Source: Streptomyces kronopolitis
GTDB lineage: Bacteria > Actinomycetota > Actinomycetes > Streptomycetales > Streptomycetaceae
DNA length: 64,000 nucleotides
Assembly: GCF_014646275.1 (NCBI RefSeq)
Contig: NZ_BMND01000027.1
Location: 1 to 64,000 of the forward strand
Reading direction: 5' to 3'
Of the stretch, positions 53,748 through 62,537 are shown piece by piece. Under the pieces are notes generated by a model, which was not told the origin of the DNA, did not search any database, and saw nothing but the letters and a program-made list of their open reading frames with translations. How positions within the stretch are numbered: the stretch's first letter is position 1; the number at the start of each line of letters is the position of its first letter. A program made the translations under genes and the position numbers.

Positions 53748-54779
53748 TCAGACGGACCACGGGGGCAGATCCAGGATGGTCACCACACTCGCCGTGCAGA
53801 TCCACCCCGGCCCCTGGGACACCAGCAGGACGTTATCACCGGCGGTCACTTCGCCGGTGCGCACCAGGTGTTCCAGGGAGATGAAGACATCCGCCCCGCC
53901 CACGTGCCCGACCGACCGACCGTAGTCGAAGCTCGAGCGCGACATGGGGAGGCCGAGCGGCATCATGGTGGCGAATTCGACCATGCGGCCGTCCATGTTG
54001 ATCGGTATGACCTTGGCGAGGTCGGAGGCGTTCAGATCCGCGTCGACCAGGGACCGGTGAATGATGTCGAGGTTGAACAGCGTGATCTTCTCAAGGGCCT
54101 CGGACAGCGGCATTTCGGTCTCGTTGAACTGCTCGGCGCGCTCCGGCATCGTGGGGACCGGCTCGTCGCGCTCCAGCATTCCGCCGTTGCCGCGGTGCCA
54201 CTTCTCCAGTGCGTGCAGCACCCCCGCGTTGAGGGAGCGCACCTGGGCGAATCCCTCGTCGGCGCTGAGCAGGACCGCCATACCGCCGTCGGAGAAGAAG
54301 TAGGACTGGCCGAAGCCGTCGTTCCAGCGGTCGGCTCCCGGGGCGGTGAAATTCTCGGCCGAGGTCAGCAGGACGGCCTCGGCCTCCGCGGCGCCGGTCA
54401 TCTGGCCGATGGCCACCTCCAGCGCCCCCAGCATGCCGTTGCAGCCCTGCTGGAGGTTTTGCGCGGGGACGTTCTCGAGGCCCAGCTCACGCATGATGTA
54501 GCCGGGCGGATAACAGCCCACGGGGCCCTGGTAATTGACGGAGCTGTGGATGTGCGAGCTGATCGTCTCGATGTCCAGCTTCGAACGCTCAAGGGCCGTC
54601 CGGGCGGCGGAGACTGCCATGTCCATCGCCGGAATGTCCCCGCCGACATGGGCGCCGGTCAGCCCGTTGCTCTGCGGAATCTCCGCGTCCAGGATGCCGT
54701 CGGCGACCGCCTGCTCCGCGCTCGCCCATTCCGGAAGGAATGCTCCCAGCGAGTCGATGTAGACGTCTTCCACCTTCAT
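53748..54779 (-). CDS. KASIII-like (FabH/CerJ-type) acyltransferase or ketosynthase
   Basis: This encodes 343 residues of thiolase fold. The active-site Cys lies in QQGCNGMLGALEVA (about residue 113). FabH's HQAN is replaced by INMD in VIPINMDGRMVEF (about 271), and FabH's GNTS position reads GHVGGADV (about 305). The Cys and a His are therefore present but the canonical His-Asn layout is not. Such 'ketoacyl-ACP synthase III family' proteins in glycosylated metabolite clusters (CerJ, DpsC relatives) often transfer acyl groups to an O or load starters. ATG 54779 is chosen (GAGGAG at 7-8 bp); ATG 54785 is too close. It is the gene directly after the PKS in the same operon. Confidence 0.8.
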   Translation of the reverse strand: MKVEDVYIDSLGAFLPEWASAEQAVADGILDAEIPQSNGLTGAHVGGDIPAMDMAVSAARTALERSKLDIETISSHIHSSVNYQGPVGCYPPGYIMRELGLENVPAQNLQQGCNGMLGALEVAIGQMTGAAEAEAVLLTSAENFTAPGADRWNDGFGQSYFFSDGGMAVLLSADEGFAQVRSLNAGVLHALEKWHRGNGGMLERDEPVPTMPERAEQFNETEMPLSEALEKITLFNLDIIHRSLVDADLNASDLAKVIPINMDGRMVEFATMMPLGLPMSRSSFDYGRSVGHVGGADVFISLEHLVRTGEVTAGDNVLLVSQGPGWICTASVVTILDLPPWSV

Positions 54780-54813
54780 GAACATTCTCCTCTGTGCGTG
54801 CTGGCGGGCCCGA

Positions 54814-57800
54814 TCAGCATTCGAGAAGCTCTCGTTTGAGGTACTGGGCCAGGGCGCCGGGGTCGGCGAAGTCGAATATCACCGCGGGCGGCAGGGTGAG
54901 CTTTGTCGCCGCGTTCAACTCGTTGCGGACGGTCAGCGCCGTCAGGGAGTCGAAGCCGAGATCCTTGAATTCCTGCCGCGTCCCGATCGCGTCGGCGGAG
55001 GTGTGCCCCAGTCCCGTGGCCACCAGTCGGCGCACGAGGTCGAGGAGGGTCGCGTCCCGTTCGGCGTCGGTCATCGCGGCGAGGCGGTGCTTGAGCTCGG
55101 AGGCTTCCGCGGGCGCGTTCCGCGCGGCCGGCCGGGACGGCTGGTGCACCAGGGCGCGCAGCGTCGACGGCAGGGTCCCGGACGCGGCCTGGCGGCGGAG
55201 TTCCGCGGTGTCCAGTCGCGCCGCGACCGGGTTGGCGTGGTCCAGCCCGCAGAGCGCGTCGAACAGTTCCAGGCCCTCGGCGAGCGGGAGCGGGTGCACC
55301 GGCAGCCGCGAGGTGCCGGTGGTCGTGAGGTCCCGGCCGGCCCACAGGCCCCAGGCGAGGGAGGCCGCCGGGAGGCCCTGCGCGCGGCGGTGGCGGGCGA
55401 GGGCGTCGAGGAAGACGTTGGCCGCGGCGTAGTTGCCCTGGCCGGCGCCGCCCAGGATCCCCGCGACGGAGGAGAACAGCACGAACGCGGAGAGGTCCAG
55501 GTGCTTGGTCGCGTCGTGGAGGGCGAGCGCGGCGTCGGCCTTGGGCCGCAGTACGGCGGCCAGCCGCTCCGGGGTCAGGGACAGCACGATGCCGTCGTCC
55601 GTCACCACCGCGGTGTGCACCACGGCCTTGAGGGGACGGTCGGCGGGCACCGCCGCCAGCAGCTCCCCGAGCGCCTCGCGGTCGGCCACGTCGCAGGCCG
55701 CGATGGTCACCCGGGCACCCAGTGCGGCCAGTTCGGCCTCGAGTCCGGCCGCGCCGGGGGCGTCGGGGCCCCGGCGGCTGGTGAGCAGGAGGTCGCGTAC
55801 GCCGTGTTCGGTGACGAGATGGCGGGCGAGCGCGGCACCGAGCAGGCCGGTGCCGCCGGTGAGGAGAACGGTGCCGTGCGGGTCGGTGAGCAGCGGGGCA
55901 CTACGGTCCGGAGCGGCCAGCCGGGTCAGCTGCGGGATGCGCAACGCGCGTTTGCGCAGGGCCAGTTGCGGCACCTCGGAGCCGGCGACCTTGAGCAGGG
56001 TGCGCCAGGCGGGCTTGCCGGCGTCGGTGTCGACGAGGGTGAAGCGTCCGGGGTTCTCGGTCTGTGCGGACCGGATCAGTCCCCAGACGGCCGCCGTCGC
56101 CAGGTCCGGTGCGGTGGTGTCGTCCCAGGCGGCCACGGCCCCCCGGGTGAGCAGGATCAGCTTCGAGGAGGCGAAGGCGGGGCTGGTCAGCCAGGTCTGG
56201 GCCCAGGCCAGCGCCTGCCGGGTGCCGCGGTGGACGGCGTCGGCCGGTTCGGCGGTGGTGGCCGGGTCCGCGGCGGGGGCGGCGGTCATCACCACGCGGT
56301 CCGGCACGGCGGCGCCGCCCTCGATCTCCTTGGCGAGGGTGTCCAGATCCGGGTAGGTCTCGGCGTACTGCCCGGCGCCCATGAGGCCGGACCGCGCGCG
56401 CAGCGGGTCCTGGCCGACGACGGCCCAGGCCGCCGGGGTGTCCGCGGCGACCGATGCGGCCGGTATCTCGGTCCACTCCACCTGGAACAGGCTGTCCTGC
56501 TGGGCCGCGGCGCCGCCCCGCACGGTGCGTGCGGACAGCGGCCGGGTGTCGAGGGACTCGACGCTCAGCACGGGCCGGCCGGTCGCATCGGCCGCGGCGA
56601 TCGTCAGGCCCTCGGAGGCCGTGCGGGTGAGGCGTACCCGCAGCAGCGCGGCGCCGCCGGCGTGCAGGGTCACGCCCTGCCACCGGGCGGGCTGCCGTGC
56701 CTGCTCCCCGTCGTCGGCGAGTCCGCCCGCCCACACGGGGTGCAACGCGCAGTCCAGCAGGGCGGGATGGAGGCCGAACTCCGCGGCCTGCGCGGTGCGC
56801 TCCTCGGGCAGGGCGACCTCCGCGAAGATGTCGTCACCGCGCCGCCATACGGCCCGTACGCACCGGAAGGAGGGGCCGTGGTGGTATCCGGCATCGGCCA
56901 GGGCGGTGTACACCTCGTCCGTCGCCGCGGGGGTCGCCTCCGCCGGCGGCCACACCTCCAGGTCCCAGGTGGGCGTGGCCCCGTCCGCCGTCAGGGTGCC
57001 GGTGGCGTGGTGGGTCCACGGCCTGCCGGTGCCCTCGTCGTCGCGCCGCGAGTGGACCGTGAGGGGCCGCCGGCCGGTGTCGTCCGGAGCGCTGACGGTG
57101 ACCCTGAGCTGGACGGCACCCTGCGCGGGCACCACCAGCGGTGCGTGCAGGGACAGCTCCGCCAGCCGGTCGCAGCCCACCTCGTCTCCGGCGCGCAGTG
57201 CCAGCTCGACGAAGGCCGAGCCGGGCACCACGGCGCTGCCCGCCACGCGGTGGTCGGCGAGCCACTCGTGGGTGCGGGCCGACAGCCGGCCGGTGAAGAG
57301 CAGCGCCCCGGATTCCGGCAGTTCCACGGCGGCGCCCAGCAGCGGGTGCTCGGCCTCCGCCAGCCCCAGGGCGGAGACATCGCCCGCGCCGTCGGCGGGC
57401 GTCAGCCAGAACCTCTCGCGCTGGAACGCGTAGGTCGGCAGGTCGGTGCGGGGAGCCGCGGCGGCGGGGAACGCCGGCCGCCAGTCCACCGTCGCGCCGT
57501 GCACCCACGCCTCGCCCAGCGACAGCAGGAAGCGGTCCCAGCCGCCGTCGTCGGCCCGCAGCGACGGCACGGCCACGGCGGCGGACGCGGCGGACTGGAA
57601 CGTCTCCTGCAGGCCGACCGCCAGTACGGGGTGGGCGCTGGCCTCCACGAAGATCTCGTACCCGTCGGCCAGCAGGACGCGGGTCGCGGCTTCGAACTCC
57701 ACGGTCTGGCGGAGATTGCGGTACCAGTAGGCCGCGGTCAGTTCCGGACCGTCGACCTGTCCGCCGGTCACCGACGAGTAGAACGCCACCTCGCACGGCC

Positions 57801-60800
57801 GCGGCGACACCGACGCCAGCAACTCCAGCAGCTCGTCCTCCAGTTGCTCGGTCGCCACCGAGTGTCCGGCGAAGTCGACCGGGACCCGGCGCACCCGTGC
57901 GCCTTCGCCCTCCAGCAGCCCTATCGCCTGCTCCAGGGCCTCGGCGTCTCCGGAGATCACGGTGGAGGAGGGGCCGTTCACCGCGGCGACGCCGATCTGG
58001 CCGTGCCAGCGTTCGAGGTGGGCCCGTACGTCGTCCGCGGGCAGGCCGACCGACGCCATTCCGCCGGAGCCCGCCACCCGGGCGATGGCCTGGCTGCGCA
58101 GCGCGACGATCCGCGCCGCGTCGTCCAGGGTCAGGGCGCCCGCCACGCAGGCCGCCGCGATCTCGCCCTGGGAGTGCCCGACCACCGCGTCCGGCCGCAC
58201 GCCGAACGAGCGCCACAGCTCCGCCAGCGAGACCATGACGGCGAACAGCACCGGCTGCACCACGTCCGCCCGCTCCAGCCCCGGAGCGCCCTCGGCCCCC
58301 TCCAGCACGTCTGCCAGCGACCAGTCCACGAACGCCGACAGCGCCTGCTCGCACTCGGCCAGCCGGTCGCGGAAGACCTCCGAGGTGGCCGCCAACTCCC
58401 GTGCCATGCCCACCCATTGGGAGCCCTGGCCGGGGAAGACGAAGACGGTGCCGCCCGGGCGCGCGGTGCCCCGCACCACGCCGGCGCCGGCCTCACCCCG
58501 TGCGAGGGCCTCCAGTCCCGCCGGCAGTCCCGCGCCGGCGGCGACGACCACGGCGCGGTGGTCCAGGGCGCTGCGGTCGAGCAGTCCGAGGCCCACTCCT
58601 GCCGCGTCCACGGCCTCCGGTCCGGCCCCCGGTCCGGTGTCGGTCTCGGCTTCGGTCTCGGTTTCGGTGAACTCCCGGAGCCGGGCGGCCTGTCCGGCCA
58701 GTCCCTGCGGCCCGCGGCCGGAGATCACCCAGGGGAGCACACCGGGCGCCGTGACCGGCTCCGGTACCGTGCCGCTCGCCGCGGGGGCGTCCGGCGCCTG
58801 CTCCAGGATGAGATGCGCGTTGGTGCCGCTGGCCCCGAACGAGGAGACCGCGGCGCGCCGGGGCCGGTCGCTCGCCGGCCAGTCGACGGGCTCGGTGAGC
58901 AGCCGCACCGCTCCGGCGGACCAGTCCACGTGCGGGGAGGGTTCGTCGATGTGCAGGGTGCGCGGCAGTACGCCCTCGCCGAGGGCCTGCACCATCTTGA
59001 TCACACCGGCCACGCCGGCCGCCGCCTGGGTGTGGCCGATGTTCGACTTCAGCGAGCCCAGCCACAGGGGCCGCTCCGGTGCCCGCCCCTGGCCGTAGGC
59101 CGCCAGCAGGGCCTGTGCCTCGATCGGGTCGCCCAGGGTGGTGCCCGTGCCGTGGCCCTCGACCGCGTCCACCTCGTCGGGGGCCAGGCCCGCCCGGTCC
59201 AACGCCTGGCGGATGACCCGCTGCTGGGCCGGTCCGCTGGGGGCCGTCAGGCCGTTGCTCGCGCCGTCCTGGTTCACCGCGCTGCCCCGCACCACCGCGA
59301 GCACCGGATGCCCCAGCCGGCGGGCGTCCGAGAGCCGCTCCAGCAGCACCAGTCCCGCCCCCTCGGAGAAGCCGGTGCCATTGGCCGCCGAGGAGTACGC
59401 CTTGCAGCGTCCGTCGGCGGACAGCGCGCCCTGGCGGCTGAATTCGACCAGGGCGGTCGGCGCGGTCATCACCGTCACCCCGCCGGCCAGAGCCAGGGAG
59501 CACTCGCCCTGCCGCAGCGACTGGGCGGCCAGATGGATCGCCACCAGCGAGGACGAGCAGGCGGTGTCGACCGTCAGGGCGGGTCCCTCCAGTCCGAAGC
59601 TGTAGGCGATCCGGCCCGAGGCGATGCTGATGGCGCTGCCGTTGGCGAGGTGCCCCTCCAGGCTCTGCGCCGACCGGTCGTGCGGGCCGGGGCCGTAGCC
59701 GCCGTGCATCACACCGGCGAACACCCCGGTGCGGCTGCCCCGGAGCGACGTGGCGTCGATGCCCGCGCGTTCGAAGGTCTCCCATGCCGTCTCCAGCAGC
59801 AGTCGCTGCTGCGGATCCATCGCCAGCGCCTCGCGCGGGGAGATGCCGAAGAAGGCGGCGTCGAAGCGGTCCGCGTCGGACAGGAACGCGCCTTCGTGGG
59901 CATCGGACCGGCCGGCGGCGGCCGGGTCCCGGCCGAGGAGCCGCTCCAGGTCCCAGCCGCGGTCCGCGGGCAGCGGGCCGACGGCGTCGGTCCCCTCGGC
60001 GACCAGCCGCCACAGGGCCTCCGGGGTGTCGCTGCCGCCCGGGTAGCGGCAGCCCATCGCGACGATCGCGACGGGTTCGTCCGGATCCGCGCGGGGCGGG
60101 GCCGGGGCGGCGTCCTCCTGCGGGGCGTCCAGCAGCTCGGTGTGCAGGTGTCCGGCGAGCGCGGCGGGGGTGGGGTAGTCGAAGGCGATCGCGGCCGACA
60201 GCCGCTTGCCGGTGAGGGCCCGCAGCCGGTCGCGCAGCTGGACCGCGGCCAGCGAGGTGAAGCCCAGCTCCTTGAACGCCTTGTCCGGCGCGACGTCGTC
60301 CGCCGCGCCCAGGCCGAGGACGTCGGCGACGGCCGAGCGCACCATCGTCAGCAGCGCGCGGTTGCCCTGGGAGCCGTTCAGCCGGCGCGTCAGCAGCTCG
60401 GCGGCCCGGTCGGCGGAGCTGTGCGCCGGTGAGAGCGCCTCGGTGCGCAGTTGCGCCAAGGGGTTGACCGCCAGCAGCCGGGCCGGCAGCTTCGCCAGTT
60501 CCTGCCGGGCGATCTTCCCCGCCGGGGTGCGCGGGACGGCGGCGATCTCGTGCAGCGCGTCGGGCACCTTGTAGGCGGACAGCTGCTCCTGGCAGGTGGC
60601 GAGGACGAGGTCGGGGTCGATGCCGTCGGGGCCCGGTACGAGGTAGGCGACGGGGACCTCGCCGAGCACCTCGTGCGGGGTGCCGGCGACCGCGGCCTCC
60701 GCCACCCCGGGGATCTGCTGGAGGACCTCTTCGACCTCGCGGGGGTGGATGTTCTCGCCGCCGCGGATGATGAGTTCCTTGAGCCGGCCGGTGAGGGTCA

Positions 60801-62022
60801 GATAGCCGGCGTCGTCGAGGCGGCCGAGGTCGCCGGTGCGGTACCAGCCCTCGGACAGCACGGCGGCCGTGGCCTCGGGCTGCTGGTGGTATCCGACCAT
60901 CAGGGCGGGGCTGTTGACCCAGACCTCGCCCTCCTCGCCGGTGGCGACCTCGTCCCCGGTGCGCGGGTCGGTCAGCCGCAGCCGGAGGCCGGGCAGGGGC
61001 AGCCCGCAGGAGCCCTCCACCTGCGGGCCGTCGGGGAGGTTCGTGGTGATCGCGCCGCCGGTCTCGGTGCTGCCGTAGCTGGCCAGCAGGGAGATCGTGA
61101 AGGTCTCCTGGAAGGCATGGTGCAGCCGGACCGGGCAGGCGGAGCCGGCCACCAGGCACAGCCGCAGGTCCGGCGCGGCGAAGTCGCCGGCGCGGGCCGC
61201 CTCGACCATGTGGTGGAAGAGCGTCGGTACGCCGACGAGGAAGGTGCTGCGCTCGGCCCGCAGGGCGTCCAGGACCTCGTCGGCCGCCAGCCCCTGCATG
61301 AGGTGCGCCGTGGCGCCGACGGCCACGACTCCCAGCAGGCACACATTGTGCGACACGAGGTGGAACATCGGCAGCGGCCAGAGCACCCGGTCTTCGGCGG
61401 ACAGGCCCAGCACCGGTGCGGTGCACGACGCCGTGGCCCACAGGGACCGGCGCTGGGTCGACAGCACGCCCTTGGGCCGGCCGGTGGTTCCGGAGGTGTA
61501 GAGCATCCAGGCCGGCTCGTCCAGGCCGAGGTCGTCGCGCGCCGGGGTGGCCGGTTCGGTGGCGGCGAGGGTCTCGTAGTGCGCGGTGCCCTCGGGGGCC
61601 GCGCCGTCGCCGGTGACCACGACGCGCAGGCCGGGGCGTCGCGGCAGCATCCGCAGCACCTGGTCGACCTGGGCCGGACCGGTGATGATCACCTGCGCGT
61701 CGCTGTCGTCGAGCAGATGCGCCAGCTCGGCGTCGGAGGACTGGGGGTTGAGCGGCACCCCCACGGCGCTCGCCCGGGAGGCCGCCAGGCAGCTCTCCGC
61801 CATCTCCACGCAATTGCCCAGGTAGACGGCCGCCCGGCCGCCGCGGTCCAGGCCCAGATCGGCCAGCTGGCCGGCCAGGTGCGCGGTACGGCGGTCGAGC
61901 GCCGCGTAGGTCACGCTGCGCCGCGCGTCGGAGAAGGCAGTCCTGCCGGCGAACCGGACGGCGTGCTCGGTGAGCAACTCGTGCACCGGGCGGATCAGTT
62001 CGGTGCGCATCTTGGCACTCAC
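54814..62022 (-). CDS. Type I PKS: CoA-ligase/ACP/KS/AT/DH/KR/ACP
   Basis: This encodes 2402 residues. The domains are: CoA-ligase-like loading domain (about 5-530; MLYTSGTTGRPKGVL); ACP1 (Ser about 590 in ELGFTSLAAV); KS (about 650-1075; DTACSSSL Cys about 823, EGHGTGTTLGDP, NIGHTQAAAG); AT (about 1190-1500; PGQGSQWVGMA, GHSQGE about 1284, then VDFAGHS at the YASH/HAFH specificity site, methylmalonyl-like by GHSQG); DH (about 1560-1850; DHRVAGSAVVPG about 1590, LHPALLDCALH); KR (about 2050-2220; TGGTGLLG, VVTDDGIV with the Asp of B-type KRs, NYAAAN); ACP2 (Ser about 2358, DLGFDSLTA). There is no ER or thioesterase. It fits one extension to a 2-methyl-enoyl-ACP, or iteration. GTG 62022 has GGGAG upstream. 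The downstream KASIII-like gene or the NRPS C domain probably releases the product. Confidence 0.9.
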   Translation of the reverse strand: MSAKMRTELIRPVHELLTEHAVRFAGRTAFSDARRSVTYAALDRRTAHLAGQLADLGLDRGGRAAVYLGNCVEMAESCLAASRASAVGVPLNPQSSDAELAHLLDDSDAQVIITGPAQVDQVLRMLPRRPGLRVVVTGDGAAPEGTAHYETLAATEPATPARDDLGLDEPAWMLYTSGTTGRPKGVLSTQRRSLWATASCTAPVLGLSAEDRVLWPLPMFHLVSHNVCLLGVVAVGATAHLMQGLAADEVLDALRAERSTFLVGVPTLFHHMVEAARAGDFAAPDLRLCLVAGSACPVRLHHAFQETFTISLLASYGSTETGGAITTNLPDGPQVEGSCGLPLPGLRLRLTDPRTGDEVATGEEGEVWVNSPALMVGYHQQPEATAAVLSEGWYRTGDLGRLDDAGYLTLTGRLKELIIRGGENIHPREVEEVLQQIPGVAEAAVAGTPHEVLGEVPVAYLVPGPDGIDPDLVLATCQEQLSAYKVPDALHEIAAVPRTPAGKIARQELAKLPARLLAVNPLAQLRTEALSPAHSSADRAAELLTRRLNGSQGNRALLTMVRSAVADVLGLGAADDVAPDKAFKELGFTSLAAVQLRDRLRALTGKRLSAAIAFDYPTPAALAGHLHTELLDAPQEDAAPAPPRADPDEPVAIVAMGCRYPGGSDTPEALWRLVAEGTDAVGPLPADRGWDLERLLGRDPAAAGRSDAHEGAFLSDADRFDAAFFGISPREALAMDPQQRLLLETAWETFERAGIDATSLRGSRTGVFAGVMHGGYGPGPHDRSAQSLEGHLANGSAISIASGRIAYSFGLEGPALTVDTACSSSLVAIHLAAQSLRQGECSLALAGGVTVMTAPTALVEFSRQGALSADGRCKAYSSAANGTGFSEGAGLVLLERLSDARRLGHPVLAVVRGSAVNQDGASNGLTAPSGPAQQRVIRQALDRAGLAPDEVDAVEGHGTGTTLGDPIEAQALLAAYGQGRAPERPLWLGSLKSNIGHTQAAAGVAGVIKMVQALGEGVLPRTLHIDEPSPHVDWSAGAVRLLTEPVDWPASDRPRRAAVSSFGASGTNAHLILEQAPDAPAASGTVPEPVTAPGVLPWVISGRGPQGLAGQAARLREFTETETEAETDTGPGAGPEAVDAAGVGLGLLDRSALDHRAVVVAAGAGLPAGLEALARGEAGAGVVRGTARPGGTVFVFPGQGSQWVGMARELAATSEVFRDRLAECEQALSAFVDWSLADVLEGAEGAPGLERADVVQPVLFAVMVSLAELWRSFGVRPDAVVGHSQGEIAAACVAGALTLDDAARIVALRSQAIARVAGSGGMASVGLPADDVRAHLERWHGQIGVAAVNGPSSTVISGDAEALEQAIGLLEGEGARVRRVPVDFAGHSVATEQLEDELLELLASVSPRPCEVAFYSSVTGGQVDGPELTAAYWYRNLRQTVEFEAATRVLLADGYEIFVEASAHPVLAVGLQETFQSAASAAVAVPSLRADDGGWDRFLLSLGEAWVHGATVDWRPAFPAAAAPRTDLPTYAFQRERFWLTPADGAGDVSALGLAEAEHPLLGAAVELPESGALLFTGRLSARTHEWLADHRVAGSAVVPGSAFVELALRAGDEVGCDRLAELSLHAPLVVPAQGAVQLRVTVSAPDDTGRRPLTVHSRRDDEGTGRPWTHHATGTLTADGATPTWDLEVWPPAEATPAATDEVYTALADAGYHHGPSFRCVRAVWRRGDDIFAEVALPEERTAQAAEFGLHPALLDCALHPVWAGGLADDGEQARQPARWQGVTLHAGGAALLRVRLTRTASEGLTIAAADATGRPVLSVESLDTRPLSARTVRGGAAAQQDSLFQVEWTEIPAASVAADTPAAWAVVGQDPLRARSGLMGAGQYAETYPDLDTLAKEIEGGAAVPDRVVMTAAPAADPATTAEPADAVHRGTRQALAWAQTWLTSPAFASSKLILLTRGAVAAWDDTTAPDLATAAVWGLIRSAQTENPGRFTLVDTDAGKPAWRTLLKVAGSEVPQLALRKRALRIPQLTRLAAPDRSAPLLTDPHGTVLLTGGTGLLGAALARHLVTEHGVRDLLLTSRRGPDAPGAAGLEAELAALGARVTIAACDVADREALGELLAAVPADRPLKAVVHTAVVTDDGIVLSLTPERLAAVLRPKADAALALHDATKHLDLSAFVLFSSVAGILGGAGQGNYAAANVFLDALARHRRAQGLPAASLAWGLWAGRDLTTTGTSRLPVHPLPLAEGLELFDALCGLDHANPVAARLDTAELRRQAASGTLPSTLRALVHQPSRPAARNAPAEASELKHRLAAMTDAERDATLLDLVRRLVATGLGHTSADAIGTRQEFKDLGFDSLTALTVRNELNAATKLTLPPAVIFDFADPGALAQYLKRELLEC

Positions 62023-62063
62023 GTCTTTCGCGCTCCCACCACTTCGGAAACAGGTCCTTGCCC
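62016..62063 (-). repeat. Leader sequence duplicated upstream of PKS (copy 2)
   Basis: The minus-strand reading matches 49400-49447 almost base for base over GTTTCCGAA-GTGGTGGGAGCGCGAAA-ACGTGAGTG. In this copy the GTG is the PKS start. Upstream similarity continues more loosely (CGCCTGC...GCAAGG). Confidence 0.8.
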
Positions 62064-62263
62064 CGGGCAGGCGCGGGCCGTCCGGGCGGCCCGGGCACAT
62101 GGCTCCGGGCTCGCCGGGATCATCCCGTCCGCTCTGCCGAGACCGCCCTCGCGAAAGGTCTCACCGGAACGTCATGCACCTTCGGGAGGGAGAACACATC
62201 CCGTCGCTCCGACCGTGGAGAAGCGCCGTCCCCCTGTCCGGCCCCAGTATGGTCAGCGGCGAT

Positions 62264-62279
62264 GTGGGACATTCCCTAG
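62264..62279. promoter_or_regulatory. Candidate PAS-LuxR box 10
   Basis: GTGGGACATTCCCTAG has 13 of 16 matches. It lies on the PKS side of the divergent region, 242 bp from the PKS start. Confidence 0.6.
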
Positions 62280-62324
62280 TGTCCGCCCCGCCTGCGGCGC
62301 CGGTGGTGCCGCGCCGCACAGCCT

Positions 62325-62340
62325 CTATGGCACTCCCTAG
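62325..62340. promoter_or_regulatory. Candidate PAS-LuxR box 11
   Basis: CTATGGCACTCCCTAG has 13 of 16 matches. It lies on the dehydratase side, 198 bp from ATG 62538. Boxes 10 and 11 start 61 bp apart and probably serve the two divergent promoters. Confidence 0.6.
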
Positions 62341-62537
62341 ACTTCGCGGGCCCCACTGGCACCGTCCGGGCCCGGCGTGCTGAGCTGATGACCCCGATCA
62401 GCCGACCGGTGACGGGACCCGGTGTACCGCGTGGGGTACACGCCGTCGGCCTGTCGTGCCCCGCATCGCGACCCGCGGATCGCACCCCGCGGCAACGCGA
62501 CGAACATCCCGCAGGAACTCACAGGAGGCGGCAGCCG

